Of a DNA stretch of 64,000 nucleotides, positions 17,394-25,655 are shown one piece after another; within the stretch, counting starts at the first letter, position 1, and every line of letters begins with the position of its first letter. Both the position numbers and the translations under genes were made by a program. Source of the DNA: an uncultured Bacteroides sp. (GTDB lineage: Bacteria > Bacteroidota > Bacteroidia > Bacteroidales > Bacteroidaceae); the NCBI GenBank assembly GCA_944321495.1, contig CALULP010000002.1, positions 62,001-126,000 on the forward strand, given 5' to 3'. A model generated the notes under the pieces. That model had not been told where the DNA came from. It saw only the letters and a program-made list of their open reading frames with translations, and searched no databases.

Positions 17394-18184
17394 TACGCAG
17401 GTTTGTTCGTCAGATGCTGGTGTCGCTGGCCGTGTTTGCCGGTGTGTTGTTTGCCTTTTCTCGGGTAGACTGGATGCAGGTGTTTGGCCTTGATCACGGC
17501 ATCATTGAGGAAAAGTTGGGGGAAATGTATTGGGAGCTGTTCTCCGAGTCGGAGGTTTTTGTGGACGACGATACGCTCATCGCCCCGCTCGACACGCTGT
17601 TTTCCGCCCTTTGCCAGGCCAACGGCATAGACCGCAACGAAGTGGCGCTCCACCTGGTGGAGTGCGAGGAAGTGAACGCCTACGCTTGTCCGGGCAATCA
17701 TCTGGTGGTGTACACGGCTTTGGTGGCCGAGTGCCGCAGTGAAGCCGAGCTGTGTGGCATTCTTGCCCATGAGCTTGCCCATATAGAGCGAGGGCATGTG
17801 ATGCAGAAGTTGGTTAAAGAATTGGGTGTGGCTACTCTTGCAGCCATGTTGGCCGACGGCGGTGCGCTGACCGAAGTGATGCAGGTGCTTACCTCTACCG
17901 CCTACGACCGCACCCTTGAGGCCGAAGCCGACGACGTGGCAGTGCATTACCTCCTTGCGGCAGGCATCGACCCGCGGCCGTTTGGCGACTTCCTGCTCCG
18001 TCTGTCACAGGAAGAAGACTTGCCTGCCCTGGCCGAGTGGATAAGCACCCATCCCGACAGTAAGAAGCGCGTCCAGGCCATCTACACTTTGGCTGAGGGT
18101 GAAGGGCACAATTCCGCTTTCCGCTCTTTGATGCCGGAAGACGAGTGGGAGGCTTACCGCCTGCGGTTTGTAAAGGTGAAGTAG
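17390..18184 (+). CDS. M48-family zinc metallopeptidase
   Basis: 264 residues. An N-terminal hydrophobic segment (about residues 8-24) acts as signal or anchor. The zinc site is HELAH at residues 127-131 (AHELAHIERGH), with the third ligand in EAEAD near residue 177, both in the right spacing for peptidase family M48. Family members such as BepA and Oma1 degrade or assist misfolded envelope proteins in the periplasm, and this is the likely role. It overlaps the upstream gene by four bases and closes the operon. Confidence 0.92.
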   Translation: MIRRFVRQMLVSLAVFAGVLFAFSRVDWMQVFGLDHGIIEEKLGEMYWELFSESEVFVDDDTLIAPLDTLFSALCQANGIDRNEVALHLVECEEVNAYACPGNHLVVYTALVAECRSEAELCGILAHELAHIERGHVMQKLVKELGVATLAAMLADGGALTEVMQVLTSTAYDRTLEAEADDVAVHYLLAAGIDPRPFGDFLLRLSQEEDLPALAEWISTHPDSKKRVQAIYTLAEGEGHNSAFRSLMPEDEWEAYRLRFVKVK

Positions 18185-18196
18185 ACATACGGGCAT

Positions 18197-18293
18197 AAAA
18201 AAAGGGCTCCGCTGAGCCCAACCTTTGTTAACCTTAAATCTAATACTATGAAAAACACACTGCAAAGGTACGAATAGAATACGTCTTTGCAAA
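18197..18293 (-). ncRNA. Candidate small RNA, locus 1 (promoter to terminator)
   Basis: On the minus strand there is a full Bacteroidetes promoter, TTTG (18293-18290), 19 bases, TACCTTTG (18270-18263), and about 40 bases further a terminator: GGGCTC AGCG GAGCCC (18219-18204) followed by seven T (18203-18197). The RNA would run from about 18257 to 18197, roughly 60 bases, and holds no useful reading frame. The internal wording CATAGT...AAGGTTAA recurs at 45624-45738. It lies in the space between the convergent M48 and nadB genes. The hairpin could also end nadB transcription, which is the main alternative. Confidence 0.6.
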
Positions 18294-18374
18294 TTTTCCA
18301 AAGAAAAACGTGTGTTTTATAACATGTATTAGAAGAAATCCATATCCTTTAAGGAATACCTTTGCCGGAAAGGG

Positions 18375-19946
18375 TCATTTTGCCGCGTGGGGATAGTCGA
18401 TGGTGTAGTGCAGCCCCCGGCTCTCCTTGCGCTCCATGGCCTGCTTGGTGATGAGGTAGCCCACGTTGATCATGTTGCGCAGCTCGCACAGCTCGCGGGT
18501 GGCCTTGCAGCGCTTGAAGAGGCGTTCCGTCTCCTCGTAGAGTATGTCCAGGCGGTTCCAGGCGCGGGTCAGTCGCAGGTTGCTGCGCACTATGCCCACG
18601 TAGGCCTCCATTATCTGGTTCACCTCCTTCATGCTCTGGGTGATGAGGATGCGCTCTTCGCCGGTGATGGTGCCGTCGTCGTTCCACTCGGGGATGTCGG
18701 TGTTGAAGTCGTAGCGTTCCAGCACGCTCAGCGCATGGCGGGCGGCTGCGTCGGCATAGACCACGGCCTCGATCAGCGAGTTTGATGCCAGGCGGTTGCC
18801 CCCGTGCAGGCCGGTGCACGAGCACTCGCCTATGGCGTAGAGGCGGCGGATGCTGCTTTGCCCGTCCAGGTCCACCTTGATGCCTCCGCACAGGTAGTGG
18901 GCGGCGGGGGCCACGGGGATGTAGTCCTTGGTGATGTCGATGCCTATGCTGAGGCACTTCTTGTAGATGTTGGGGAAGTGGCGCTTCGTCTCCTCGGGGT
19001 CTTTGTGGGTGACGTCGAGGTAGACGTGGTCTTCGCCGCGCTGCTTCATCTCGTTGTCGATGGCGCGTGCCACTATGTCGCGCGGGGCCAGGGAGAGGCG
19101 CGGGTCATACTTCTGCATGAACTCCTGCCCGTCCAGCGTGCGCAGCACGGCGCCGTAGCCGCGCATGGCCTCGGTGATGAGGAAGGAGGGGCGGTCGCCC
19201 GGATGGTAAAGAGCGGTGGGGTGGAACTGGATGAACTCCATGTCCTTCACCTGTCCCTTGGCGCGGTACACCATGGCGATGCCGTCGCCCGTGGCCACCA
19301 GCGGGTTGGTGGTGTGCAGGTAGACGGCTTCGCAGCCGCCCGTGGCCATGACGGTCACTTTGGAGAGGAAGGTGTCTACCTGGCCTGTCTCCTCGTTGAG
19401 CACGTAGGCGCCGTAGCACTTGATGCCGGGCGTGTGGCGCGTGACGATGATGCCCAGGTGGTGCTGGGTGATGATTTCCACGGCGTAGTGGTTGGTGAAG
19501 ACGGTGATGTTGGGGTGACGGCGGACGGCCTCGATGAGGCTGGTCTGAATCTCGGCGCCGGTGTTGTCCTTGTGGTGCAGGATGCGGAACTCACTGTGCC
19601 CCCCCTCCTTGTGCAGGTCGAAGGCGCCGTCGTCGCGCTTGTCGAAGTCCACGCCCCAGCGGATGAGTTCCTCTATTTGGGCGGGCGCGCCCTTTACTAC
19701 CTTTTCCACGGCGGCGCGGTCGCTTATCCAGTCGCCCGCAATCATCGTGTCCTCAATGTGTTTCTCGAAGTTGTCCACCGCCAGGTCGGTCACCGAGGCG
19801 ATGCCTCCTTGGGCGAAGTACGTGTTGGCCTCTTCCATGCCTGCCTTGCAGATGAGGGCCACGGTGCCTGCCTTTGCCACTTTCAGGGCGAAGCTCATCC
19901 CGGCGATGCCCGAGCCGATGACGAGGAAGTCGAATTTCTGTACCAT
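18375..19946 (-). CDS. nadB: L-aspartate oxidase
   Basis: 523 residues, normal for NadB. It oxidises L-aspartate to iminoaspartate, the first step of de novo NAD synthesis; in anaerobes fumarate is the likely electron acceptor. The FAD motif GSGIAGMSFALKVAKAG is at the N-terminus, then EANTYFAQGGIA, HPTALYHPG with the active-site His, RDIVARAID and the GGNRLASNSLIEA block near the end of the FAD domain. The C-terminal helical domain is complete. nadA and nadC are not adjacent. A -7 box TACATTTG lies on the minus strand at 19975-19968, just upstream. Confidence 0.95.
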   Translation of the reverse strand: MVQKFDFLVIGSGIAGMSFALKVAKAGTVALICKAGMEEANTYFAQGGIASVTDLAVDNFEKHIEDTMIAGDWISDRAAVEKVVKGAPAQIEELIRWGVDFDKRDDGAFDLHKEGGHSEFRILHHKDNTGAEIQTSLIEAVRRHPNITVFTNHYAVEIITQHHLGIIVTRHTPGIKCYGAYVLNEETGQVDTFLSKVTVMATGGCEAVYLHTTNPLVATGDGIAMVYRAKGQVKDMEFIQFHPTALYHPGDRPSFLITEAMRGYGAVLRTLDGQEFMQKYDPRLSLAPRDIVARAIDNEMKQRGEDHVYLDVTHKDPEETKRHFPNIYKKCLSIGIDITKDYIPVAPAAHYLCGGIKVDLDGQSSIRRLYAIGECSCTGLHGGNRLASNSLIEAVVYADAAARHALSVLERYDFNTDIPEWNDDGTITGEERILITQSMKEVNQIMEAYVGIVRSNLRLTRAWNRLDILYEETERLFKRCKATRELCELRNMINVGYLITKQAMERKESRGLHYTIDYPHAAK

Positions 19947-20051
19947 AGTTTATGTGTGTTGTTGCCGCAAATGTACGCAAACTCTGCTTTTCTTGTACCG
20001 CTTTGCGCCGATTATTGCGGGAAATGGCTACCTTCGCGGCAAAAAGAGACG

Positions 20052-20462
20052 ATGAACCGTGTATTTCATGCCCGTATCCTGCCGGGTCATTACCTGGCGC
20101 TGGGAGTTTTCGCTTACCTGTTGATTCATGCCTTTTGGGTGCATTCCGCCCTGCTGGCGTTACTTTGCATGGTGGTGCTTGTGCTTGTGGTGGAACGCAT
20201 TGTGCACACCCAGTACACCGTGACGGCCGACGGCAAGCTGCAGGTAGATCGCGGCCGCTTCTCCAAGCTGAAGGAAATTGCCCCGGCGGACATCCTGCGC
20301 GTGGAGCAGGCCAAAGCGCCGCTGCTGGGCAGGCTGTTGGTGTCGCACTGCGTGCTGGTGCACTGCAAGGGCGGGAAGATTCTCACCCTGGTGCCCGTGA
20401 AGGAGGAAGAGTTTGTCCGCGTGCTGAGGAAACGGGTGCAGGAAGCTGCCGGGGTAGCATAG
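20052..20462 (+). CDS. Bacterial PH-domain membrane protein
   Basis: 136 residues from the ATG at 20052. Two N-terminal helices (about residues 10-55) are followed by YTVTADGKLQVDRGRFSKLKEIAPADILRVEQ, which is the strand pattern of a small bacterial PH domain (bPH type). Function unknown. A long open frame continues upstream into the antisense of nadB and is not coding. The stop TAG (20460-20462) lies in sequence belonging to the 22-base repeat array that follows, and the convergent TonB-receptor stop lies in the same array. Confidence 0.72.
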   Translation: MNRVFHARILPGHYLALGVFAYLLIHAFWVHSALLALLCMVVLVLVVERIVHTQYTVTADGKLQVDRGRFSKLKEIAPADILRVEQAKAPLLGRLLVSHCVLVHCKGGKILTLVPVKEEEFVRVLRKRVQEAAGVA

Positions 20463-20474
20463 TATCGCCACCGC

Positions 20475-20540
20475 GGTAGCGATACTATGCTTGGTCGGTA
20501 GCGATACTACGCTTGGTCGGTAGCGATACTATGCTACCAA
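20475..20540. repeat. 22-base tandem repeat array R3, three units
   Basis: Units start at 20475, 20497 and 20519 and read GGTAGCGATACTAYGCTTGG plus two bases; the third ends GCTACC. An inverted partial unit (GGTAGCATAGTATCG, from 20453) lies just before, so the whole block is flanked by inverted GGTAGCATAGTATCGC ends. It contains the stop codon of the TonB receptor, and the inverted part contains that of the PH-domain gene. Confidence 0.9.
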
Positions 20541-22591
20541 CCGACCTTCCAGACGGCTCCTGCCCGCACCCAGATGCCGGGTTGCGGGATGTTGCCGTAG
20601 TCGTAATACGTCTTATTAAGCAGGTTGTTGGCTTCGGCGTAGAGGCGGAAGCGGGCGTCGTCCCACGACAGGCGGGCGTCAACCAGCGAGTAGGGGCGGT
20701 AGGGGCGCATGCGTCCGTCGTGCTCGTAGTTGCCCGTGCGGTCCTGCCAGCGGTAGGACAGGTTCAGCCCCAGCCGTCGCCACAGGCGGAAGCCGGCTTG
20801 TGCCACCACCTTGTGGCGCAGGTACTCCAGCGCGTAGCGCGACTGCACGTCGGGTTCCGTCCGCTTGTCCTGGTGGATGTAGGCGTAGGCCACCGACAGG
20901 CTGCGCAGTACTTTCTGGCCGCGCCACAGTTCGTCGAAGTTCATTTGCAGCGAGGTTTCCACCCCGGTGGTGTTGACGCGGGCGTGGTTGACCGACTGCC
21001 AGGGGGCGTCCGTGCCCTCCGACAGGTCTTTTATCCAGTCTATCAGGTTGGTGCCGCGGTAGTGGTACACGGCGGCGGTGCCCCGTATGCCGGGGGTGAG
21101 GTATTTCACGCCCGCCTCGTAGGCCGTCATTTCTTCCGGTTTCAGGTTCTTGTCGGCCTGGTAGCCGTCCACCGTGTAGTAGAGTTCGGTGAAGGTGGGC
21201 ATACGCAGCGAGGTGTTGAACGAGGCATACAGCTTCCAGTCGCGGGCGAAGCGCCAGCCGATGTCCGCCCCGGGGTAGAAGCGGAAGTTCATTTCGTTGC
21301 CCATGTTCTTCACGGCGATGACGCCTGCCGAGAGCGTCAGTCCCCGCCACAGGATGTTGTGCTCCAGGTGGAAGCTCAGGTTCGTGCGGTTCAGCCCCAC
21401 GGTGTACTGTCCGCCTGCGGGGGCTGGGCGGGGCGTTTGCAGCGGTTCGCCCAGCGTGGTGCTGACGATGCCCTCGTTGCGCAGCTCCGCGCCGAAGGCC
21501 GTCTTGCCCAGCGGGGTTTCCAGCGTGTTGTTCAGGTTCAGCCCGTACACGTCGGTGCGGTGGTAGTTGAAGGGCACGGTTTCCGGGCGTCCGCGCACCA
21601 GCTCGAAGCGGTCCTCCGAGCGGTTCCAGTAGACGGCCGGGCGGAGGCGGTAGGCCGTGCTCCCGTTGATGTCTGCCTGCACGGCGGTGAAGTACTTGCG
21701 CGTGTGCTCGAACTGGTCGTCATACTTCGCGCTGTAAAACGTGTTTGCCCCGTAGTCCTTTTGGGTGAAGCCCGCGTGCCACTGCACGTTCACCCCGGTG
21801 CGGGCGTACCGCCCCTGGTAGAAGGCCTTGCCCCGGCGGAAATCGCTGTTCAGGCTGCCGGCGGCATTGCGGCTGAAGCCGTCGCTGCGCGCGTAGCTGC
21901 CCGACACCTGGTGGCTGTGCGCCTTGCCCGCGAAGCTGGCATGTCCCCCGCCGTGGAAGAAGCCGTATGAGCCCCCTTCGGCATGAAGCTCCATGCCGCT
22001 TTGCGCGTCGATGCGGGTCACGATGTTGATGGCGCCCACCAACGACGAGGTGCCGTACACGCGGCCGGCAGGGCCTTCGAGCACTTCGATGCGTTCAATT
22101 TCACTGATGTCTACGGGAAAATCGGCGGCGTTGTGGCCGGTCTGGGGGTCGCAGATGTTGATGCCGTTCAGCAGGATGGAGATTTGGTCGAACGTTCCCC
22201 CGCGGATGCTGATGTCCGTTTGTACTCCCATGTCGCCCCGTTGGCGGACATCGATGCCAACGGCGTACTTCAACAAGTCGTTCACACTTTGTGCGGGCGC
22301 GGCGGCGATGTCGTCGCGGTCGAGCACAGTTACCATGCGTGCCGCCTGCCCGAGGGCCATGGGGACGCGGGTGCCCGTGACGCTTACTTCCTCCAGCTCG
22401 TACTGCATTTCCGGGGCCTTGTTTTCTACCTGTGCGGAAACCGACTGGGTGTTGGCGAATGCCAGCATCGGTATGGCCAGCACGCCGATGTTCACCTCCA
22501 GTTTCAGGCTGCGGAAAACAGCATACGGGCGTCGGGTGAAGCACTTGAAACGTACGGCACCACTGAGCCTTTTCATGCTTTTTTTCTTCAT
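20534..22591 (-). CDS. TonB-dependent outer membrane receptor (BtuB-like)
   Basis: 685 residues. After a basic start and signal region (to about residue 52, VSAQ) comes the TonB-box-like segment YELEEVSVTGTR, then the plug domain (QSVNDLLKYAVGIDVRQRG, SIRGGTFDQISILLNG, IERIEVLEGPAGRVYGTSSLVGAINI), then a 22-strand barrel. The order matches BtuB/FepA-type receptors and not SusC, since there is no carboxypeptidase-regulatory extension. It imports a scarce ligand across the outer membrane using TonB energy. I looked for a cobalamin riboswitch upstream and saw none. The very basic N-terminus before the signal core is unusual, and an internal Met may be the true start. Single gene. Confidence 0.92.
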   Translation of the reverse strand: MKKKSMKRLSGAVRFKCFTRRPYAVFRSLKLEVNIGVLAIPMLAFANTQSVSAQVENKAPEMQYELEEVSVTGTRVPMALGQAARMVTVLDRDDIAAAPAQSVNDLLKYAVGIDVRQRGDMGVQTDISIRGGTFDQISILLNGINICDPQTGHNAADFPVDISEIERIEVLEGPAGRVYGTSSLVGAINIVTRIDAQSGMELHAEGGSYGFFHGGGHASFAGKAHSHQVSGSYARSDGFSRNAAGSLNSDFRRGKAFYQGRYARTGVNVQWHAGFTQKDYGANTFYSAKYDDQFEHTRKYFTAVQADINGSTAYRLRPAVYWNRSEDRFELVRGRPETVPFNYHRTDVYGLNLNNTLETPLGKTAFGAELRNEGIVSTTLGEPLQTPRPAPAGGQYTVGLNRTNLSFHLEHNILWRGLTLSAGVIAVKNMGNEMNFRFYPGADIGWRFARDWKLYASFNTSLRMPTFTELYYTVDGYQADKNLKPEEMTAYEAGVKYLTPGIRGTAAVYHYRGTNLIDWIKDLSEGTDAPWQSVNHARVNTTGVETSLQMNFDELWRGQKVLRSLSVAYAYIHQDKRTEPDVQSRYALEYLRHKVVAQAGFRLWRRLGLNLSYRWQDRTGNYEHDGRMRPYRPYSLVDARLSWDDARFRLYAEANNLLNKTYYDYGNIPQPGIWVRAGAVWKVGW

Positions 22592-22719
22592 TGTTACTAC
22601 TAAAGTTGGTTAATCCGGGGCAAAGGAAGCGTTTTTCCCTCCTCCTGCCAAAGTTTTTCGCCGCTTTGTCCGCCGTTCCGGCGGTTAATTGGAATAGTTT
22701 TCCTATCTTGCAGTCTCTT

Positions 22720-22757
22720 TGTACTTTTTCTTTCGGGCAAGCGAAAGAAAAAGTACA
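22720..22757. repeat. TTTTTCTTTCG hairpin repeat, copy 1
   Basis: TGTACTTTTTCTTTCG (22720-22735) and its exact complement (22742-22757) enclose the loop GGCAAG. A second copy with an 18-base stem and loop GGTAAG is at 48054-48095. It lies 19 bases before the lpdA start, in the shared upstream region of two divergent genes. Confidence 0.9.
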
Positions 22758-22776
22758 CAACTAAATTATTATCAAT

Positions 22777-24123
22777 ATGAAAACTTGTCAACTTGCCATT
22801 ATCGGCGGAGGGCCTGCGGGCTACACTGCCGCCGAAGCCGCCGGGAAAGCCGGATTGGACGTCGTATTGTTCGAGAAGCAAAGCCTGGGCGGCGTATGCC
22901 TGAATGAAGGCTGCATCCCCACCAAGACGCTGCTGTATTCCGCCAAGGTGTACGACAGCGCACGCCATGCCGGGAAGTATGCCATTGCCGCCGAAGGCGT
23001 GTCGTTCGACCTGCCTAAAATCATTGCGCGCAAGCAGAAGGTGGTGCGCAAGCTGGTATTGGGCGTCAAGGCAAAGCTCGCCGCTGCCGGGGTGACGGTG
23101 GTTGCCGGGGCGGCCGAGGTGCTGGACCGCCATCATGTGCGTTGTGGCGACGACGTGTACGAGTGTGCCAACCTGCTGCTCTGTACCGGCTCGGAAACCG
23201 TGGTCCCGCCCATACCGGGCGTGGCGGACGTGCCCTATTGGACGCACCGCGAGGCATTGGAGTGCAAAGAGCTGCCCGCATCGCTGGTGGTTGTGGGCGG
23301 CGGGGTCATCGGCATGGAGTTTGCCTCTTTCTTCAACAGCCTGGGCACGAAGGTGACGGTGGTGGAGATGGCGGGCGAGATACTGGGCGGTATGGATGGC
23401 GAACTGGCTGCCCTGCTGCGTGCCGAGTATACTAAGCGTGGCATTGCGTTTCACTTGCAGGCAAAGGTAGCGCGCTTGGAGCAAACCGGTGGCGGCATCC
23501 GCGTGCACCTGGAGGGCGATTGCCCGCCCTGTGTCGAGGCAGAACGCCTGTTGCTCAGTGTGGGGCGCCGTCCTGCCTTGCAAGGCGCGGGGTTGGAGAA
23601 CCTGCCGTTGGAACGTGACGCGCGCGGTTACCTTGTGGTGGACGGCCACATGCGCACCTCCCTGCCCGGCGTGTATGCCTGCGGCGACCTGACGGGTTTC
23701 TCGCTGTTGGCACATACCGCCGTGCGCGAGGCGGAAGTGGCGGTGCACGACATCCTGGGGCGGGACGACCGCATGGACTACCGCGCCATCCCCGCCGTGG
23801 TGTACACCAATCCGGAGGTGGCAGGCGTGGGAGCCACCGAGGAACAGTTGCAGCGGCAAGGCACGGACTACCGTGTGGTGAAACTGCCCATGGCTTACTC
23901 CGGCCGTTTCGTGGCGGAAAACGAAGGGGTGAACGGCGTGTGCAAAGTGTTGCTGGGCGGGGCCGACGGCAAGGTGCTGGGGGCGCACGTCTTAGGCAAC
24001 CCTGCCTCGGAAATCATCACCTTGGCCGCCATGGCCATAGAGCTTGGCCTGACGGCGGAGGAGTGGAAGCGCGTGGTTTTCCCGCACCCTACGGCGGGCG
24101 AGATATTCCGGGAAGCATTGTAA
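22777..24123 (+). CDS. lpdA: Dihydrolipoyl dehydrogenase
   Basis: 448 residues, slightly short for the family but complete. FAD motif GGGPAGYTAAEAAGKAG at the N-terminus, redox disulfide in GGVCLNEGCIPTKTLL, NAD motif VVVGGGVIGMEFASFF, FAD-binding GVYACGDLTG, and the active-site HPT of the dimerisation domain (VFPHPTAGEIFREAL). It reoxidises dihydrolipoamide in 2-oxoacid dehydrogenase or glycine cleavage complexes. No partner genes for those complexes lie here, so the enzyme is probably shared. Transcribed divergently from the TonB receptor. Confidence 0.93.
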   Translation: MKTCQLAIIGGGPAGYTAAEAAGKAGLDVVLFEKQSLGGVCLNEGCIPTKTLLYSAKVYDSARHAGKYAIAAEGVSFDLPKIIARKQKVVRKLVLGVKAKLAAAGVTVVAGAAEVLDRHHVRCGDDVYECANLLLCTGSETVVPPIPGVADVPYWTHREALECKELPASLVVVGGGVIGMEFASFFNSLGTKVTVVEMAGEILGGMDGELAALLRAEYTKRGIAFHLQAKVARLEQTGGGIRVHLEGDCPPCVEAERLLLSVGRRPALQGAGLENLPLERDARGYLVVDGHMRTSLPGVYACGDLTGFSLLAHTAVREAEVAVHDILGRDDRMDYRAIPAVVYTNPEVAGVGATEEQLQRQGTDYRVVKLPMAYSGRFVAENEGVNGVCKVLLGGADGKVLGAHVLGNPASEIITLAAMAIELGLTAEEWKRVVFPHPTAGEIFREAL

Positions 24124-24205
24124 AAGCATGGCGTCGTGTTCTTCCTGGCGGCGCGGGCATACACAAGCCGGGAGATGCGTTAAAAGTCAAAACGGAAAAA
24201 CAATT

Positions 24206-24276
24206 CAGGCGCGGACCTCGCGGATTTCACGGATTCAATAAACTTAATCCGTGTTGTCCCGCGAAGTCCGCGCCTG
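24206..24276. terminator. Long hairpin between convergent lpdA and phosphodiesterase genes
   Basis: CAGGCGCGGACCTCGCGG... (24206-24235) pairs with its imperfect complement at 24246-24276 around a 10-base loop. On the plus strand it is followed by GAAAAATAAT, on the minus strand by AATTGTTTTTCC, so it could stop transcription from the minus strand and block read-through both ways. The wording CGCGGATTTCACGGATT looks like a dispersed Bacteroides repeat, but only this copy is present here. Confidence 0.6.
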
Positions 24277-24323
24277 AAAAATAATGAATCGTCAGTTCCC
24301 TTTTTCCCGTTGTACGTAAGCCT

Positions 24324-25655
24324 TTACGGGCGGAAGTCGATGCCCAGCAACTGCATGACCAGCGGGGCGATGTCCGTCTGGTTCATCACGGGGATTTCCT
24401 GCCTGTCGATGCCGCAGCCATAGGCCACCAGGGTCGTGGGGTCGATGCCCGACAGATAGCCGTGCTTGCCGCCGGAAGCCTGGCGCACGTCGGCTCCCGT
24501 GCGGGCGGTGGCCACCGCCACGCCTTTTACCGGCTCCAGGGCGAGCGCTACGCGCGGGTCGCAGCCCACTTCAGCCAGTTTGTCTTTCTCCACGATGCGG
24601 AACAGGGCACGGGTCTCTTGGGGCAGCGAGGCGAGTTTCTTGCGGACCTGCTTCAGGGTGGCGTCGTCGCCGGCATCCTTCAGGTAGAGGAACATCATGG
24701 CTCCTGCCCCGTGGAAGGCGGCTTTCCAGTTGTCGTTCCCGGGCTTTCCGCTGAGCAGCCCTTCCTGCACCAGCCATACGTTGGGGGCGAGGGTGCGTTG
24801 GTAGTTCACGAAGCCGTGGTCGCCGCAGACGATGACCGTGGTGCTGTCCAGCAGGTGGCGGCGTTCCAGGTTTTCCAGTATCAGCCCCACGGCATGGTCG
24901 GCTCCGCCCACCGTGGCGCGCACGCGGTCGGAGTCGAGCCCGTCGGCGTGTTGCGCATAGTCGGTGGTGGTGAGGTGGATGGTCATCAGGTTGACGCCGT
25001 AGGTGTTCAGCAGGTAGTTGGCCATGGCGGCGGTGCGTGCGTCGCGCATCATGGAGCCTGCCATGAAGTTCTCGTGGTTCAGCTTGCCGGTGGCCTCACG
25101 CTCCAGTTCGTCCAGGATGCCTGCGGGCGTGCAGTAGGGCTTGATGTACTCCAACTGGTTGGCTACGCGTTGGGTGGACCAGAATTCGGGCACGTTGTAG
25201 CGGATGTGCTCCGACCCTGTGCTGACGGGCCAGAAGAGGGACGCCGTGGTCAGGCCTGCGCGGTCGGCCGCTTCCCAGATGGTGGTTGCCTTGATGGAGT
25301 CGGCATACCAGTAGGGGACGGTGGCCTGGTTGCCTGTGAACTGCGCGTTGTAGTAGATGTTGTGCCGGGCAGGCTTCACGCCCGTCACGATGGTGATGTG
25401 CGACGGGTAGGTGGCGGTGGGCGTGATGCCCTTGATGCGCCTGACGAACAGCCCGTCGCGCTTCATGCGCTTCAGGTTGGGCGAGGGCATGGTGCTGTCC
25501 GTCACCATTTCGGCGCGCATGCCGTCGATGGTGATGAGGATGACGTGCTTGGAGGTGCGGCCGGCGGCAAGGCTTGTTGCTGCCACGGCAAAGCAAAGGA
25601 GCAGCAGGGCTGCTCCTTTGCAAAGGGTCTGGTTAATGGAAGAACGGTGCGACAT
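24324..25655 (-). CDS. Secreted nucleotide pyrophosphatase/phosphodiesterase-like enzyme
   Basis: 443 residues with a signal peptide (to about residue 31). It belongs to the alkaline-phosphatase superfamily, NPP branch: the metal ligand Asp44 in ITIDGM, the nucleophile Thr82 in TPTATYPSHITIVTG, DYAQHADG and CGDHGF for the zinc sites, and GKHGYLSG near the C-terminus. Such enzymes cleave phosphodiesters or pyrophosphates of nucleotides or other phosphorylated compounds in the periplasm. The start overlaps the SusD gene by 23 bases; the next Met downstream would remove the signal and active site. The overlap ties it to the SusCD pair. Confidence 0.88.
   Translation of the reverse strand: MSHRSSINQTLCKGAALLLLCFAVAATSLAAGRTSKHVILITIDGMRAEMVTDSTMPSPNLKRMKRDGLFVRRIKGITPTATYPSHITIVTGVKPARHNIYYNAQFTGNQATVPYWYADSIKATTIWEAADRAGLTTASLFWPVSTGSEHIRYNVPEFWSTQRVANQLEYIKPYCTPAGILDELEREATGKLNHENFMAGSMMRDARTAAMANYLLNTYGVNLMTIHLTTTDYAQHADGLDSDRVRATVGGADHAVGLILENLERRHLLDSTTVIVCGDHGFVNYQRTLAPNVWLVQEGLLSGKPGNDNWKAAFHGAGAMMFLYLKDAGDDATLKQVRKKLASLPQETRALFRIVEKDKLAEVGCDPRVALALEPVKGVAVATARTGADVRQASGGKHGYLSGIDPTTLVAYGCGIDRQEIPVMNQTDIAPLVMQLLGIDFRP

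Noticed and set aside
18249..18278. Nine-codon open frame (ATGAAAAAC...) on the plus strand at the small RNA locus
   Set aside because: A similar frame at the second locus is of different length and sequence, while the minus-strand promoter and terminator are kept in both.
18804..20051. Upstream extension of the PH-domain gene over nadB antisense
   Set aside because: The extension has no similarity to anything and covers the whole 5' half of nadB; the Met at 20052 begins the recognisable protein.
22592..22776. Possible cobalamin riboswitch upstream of the BtuB-like receptor
   Set aside because: No B12-box-like sequence and too little space; the region is mainly a dispersed hairpin.
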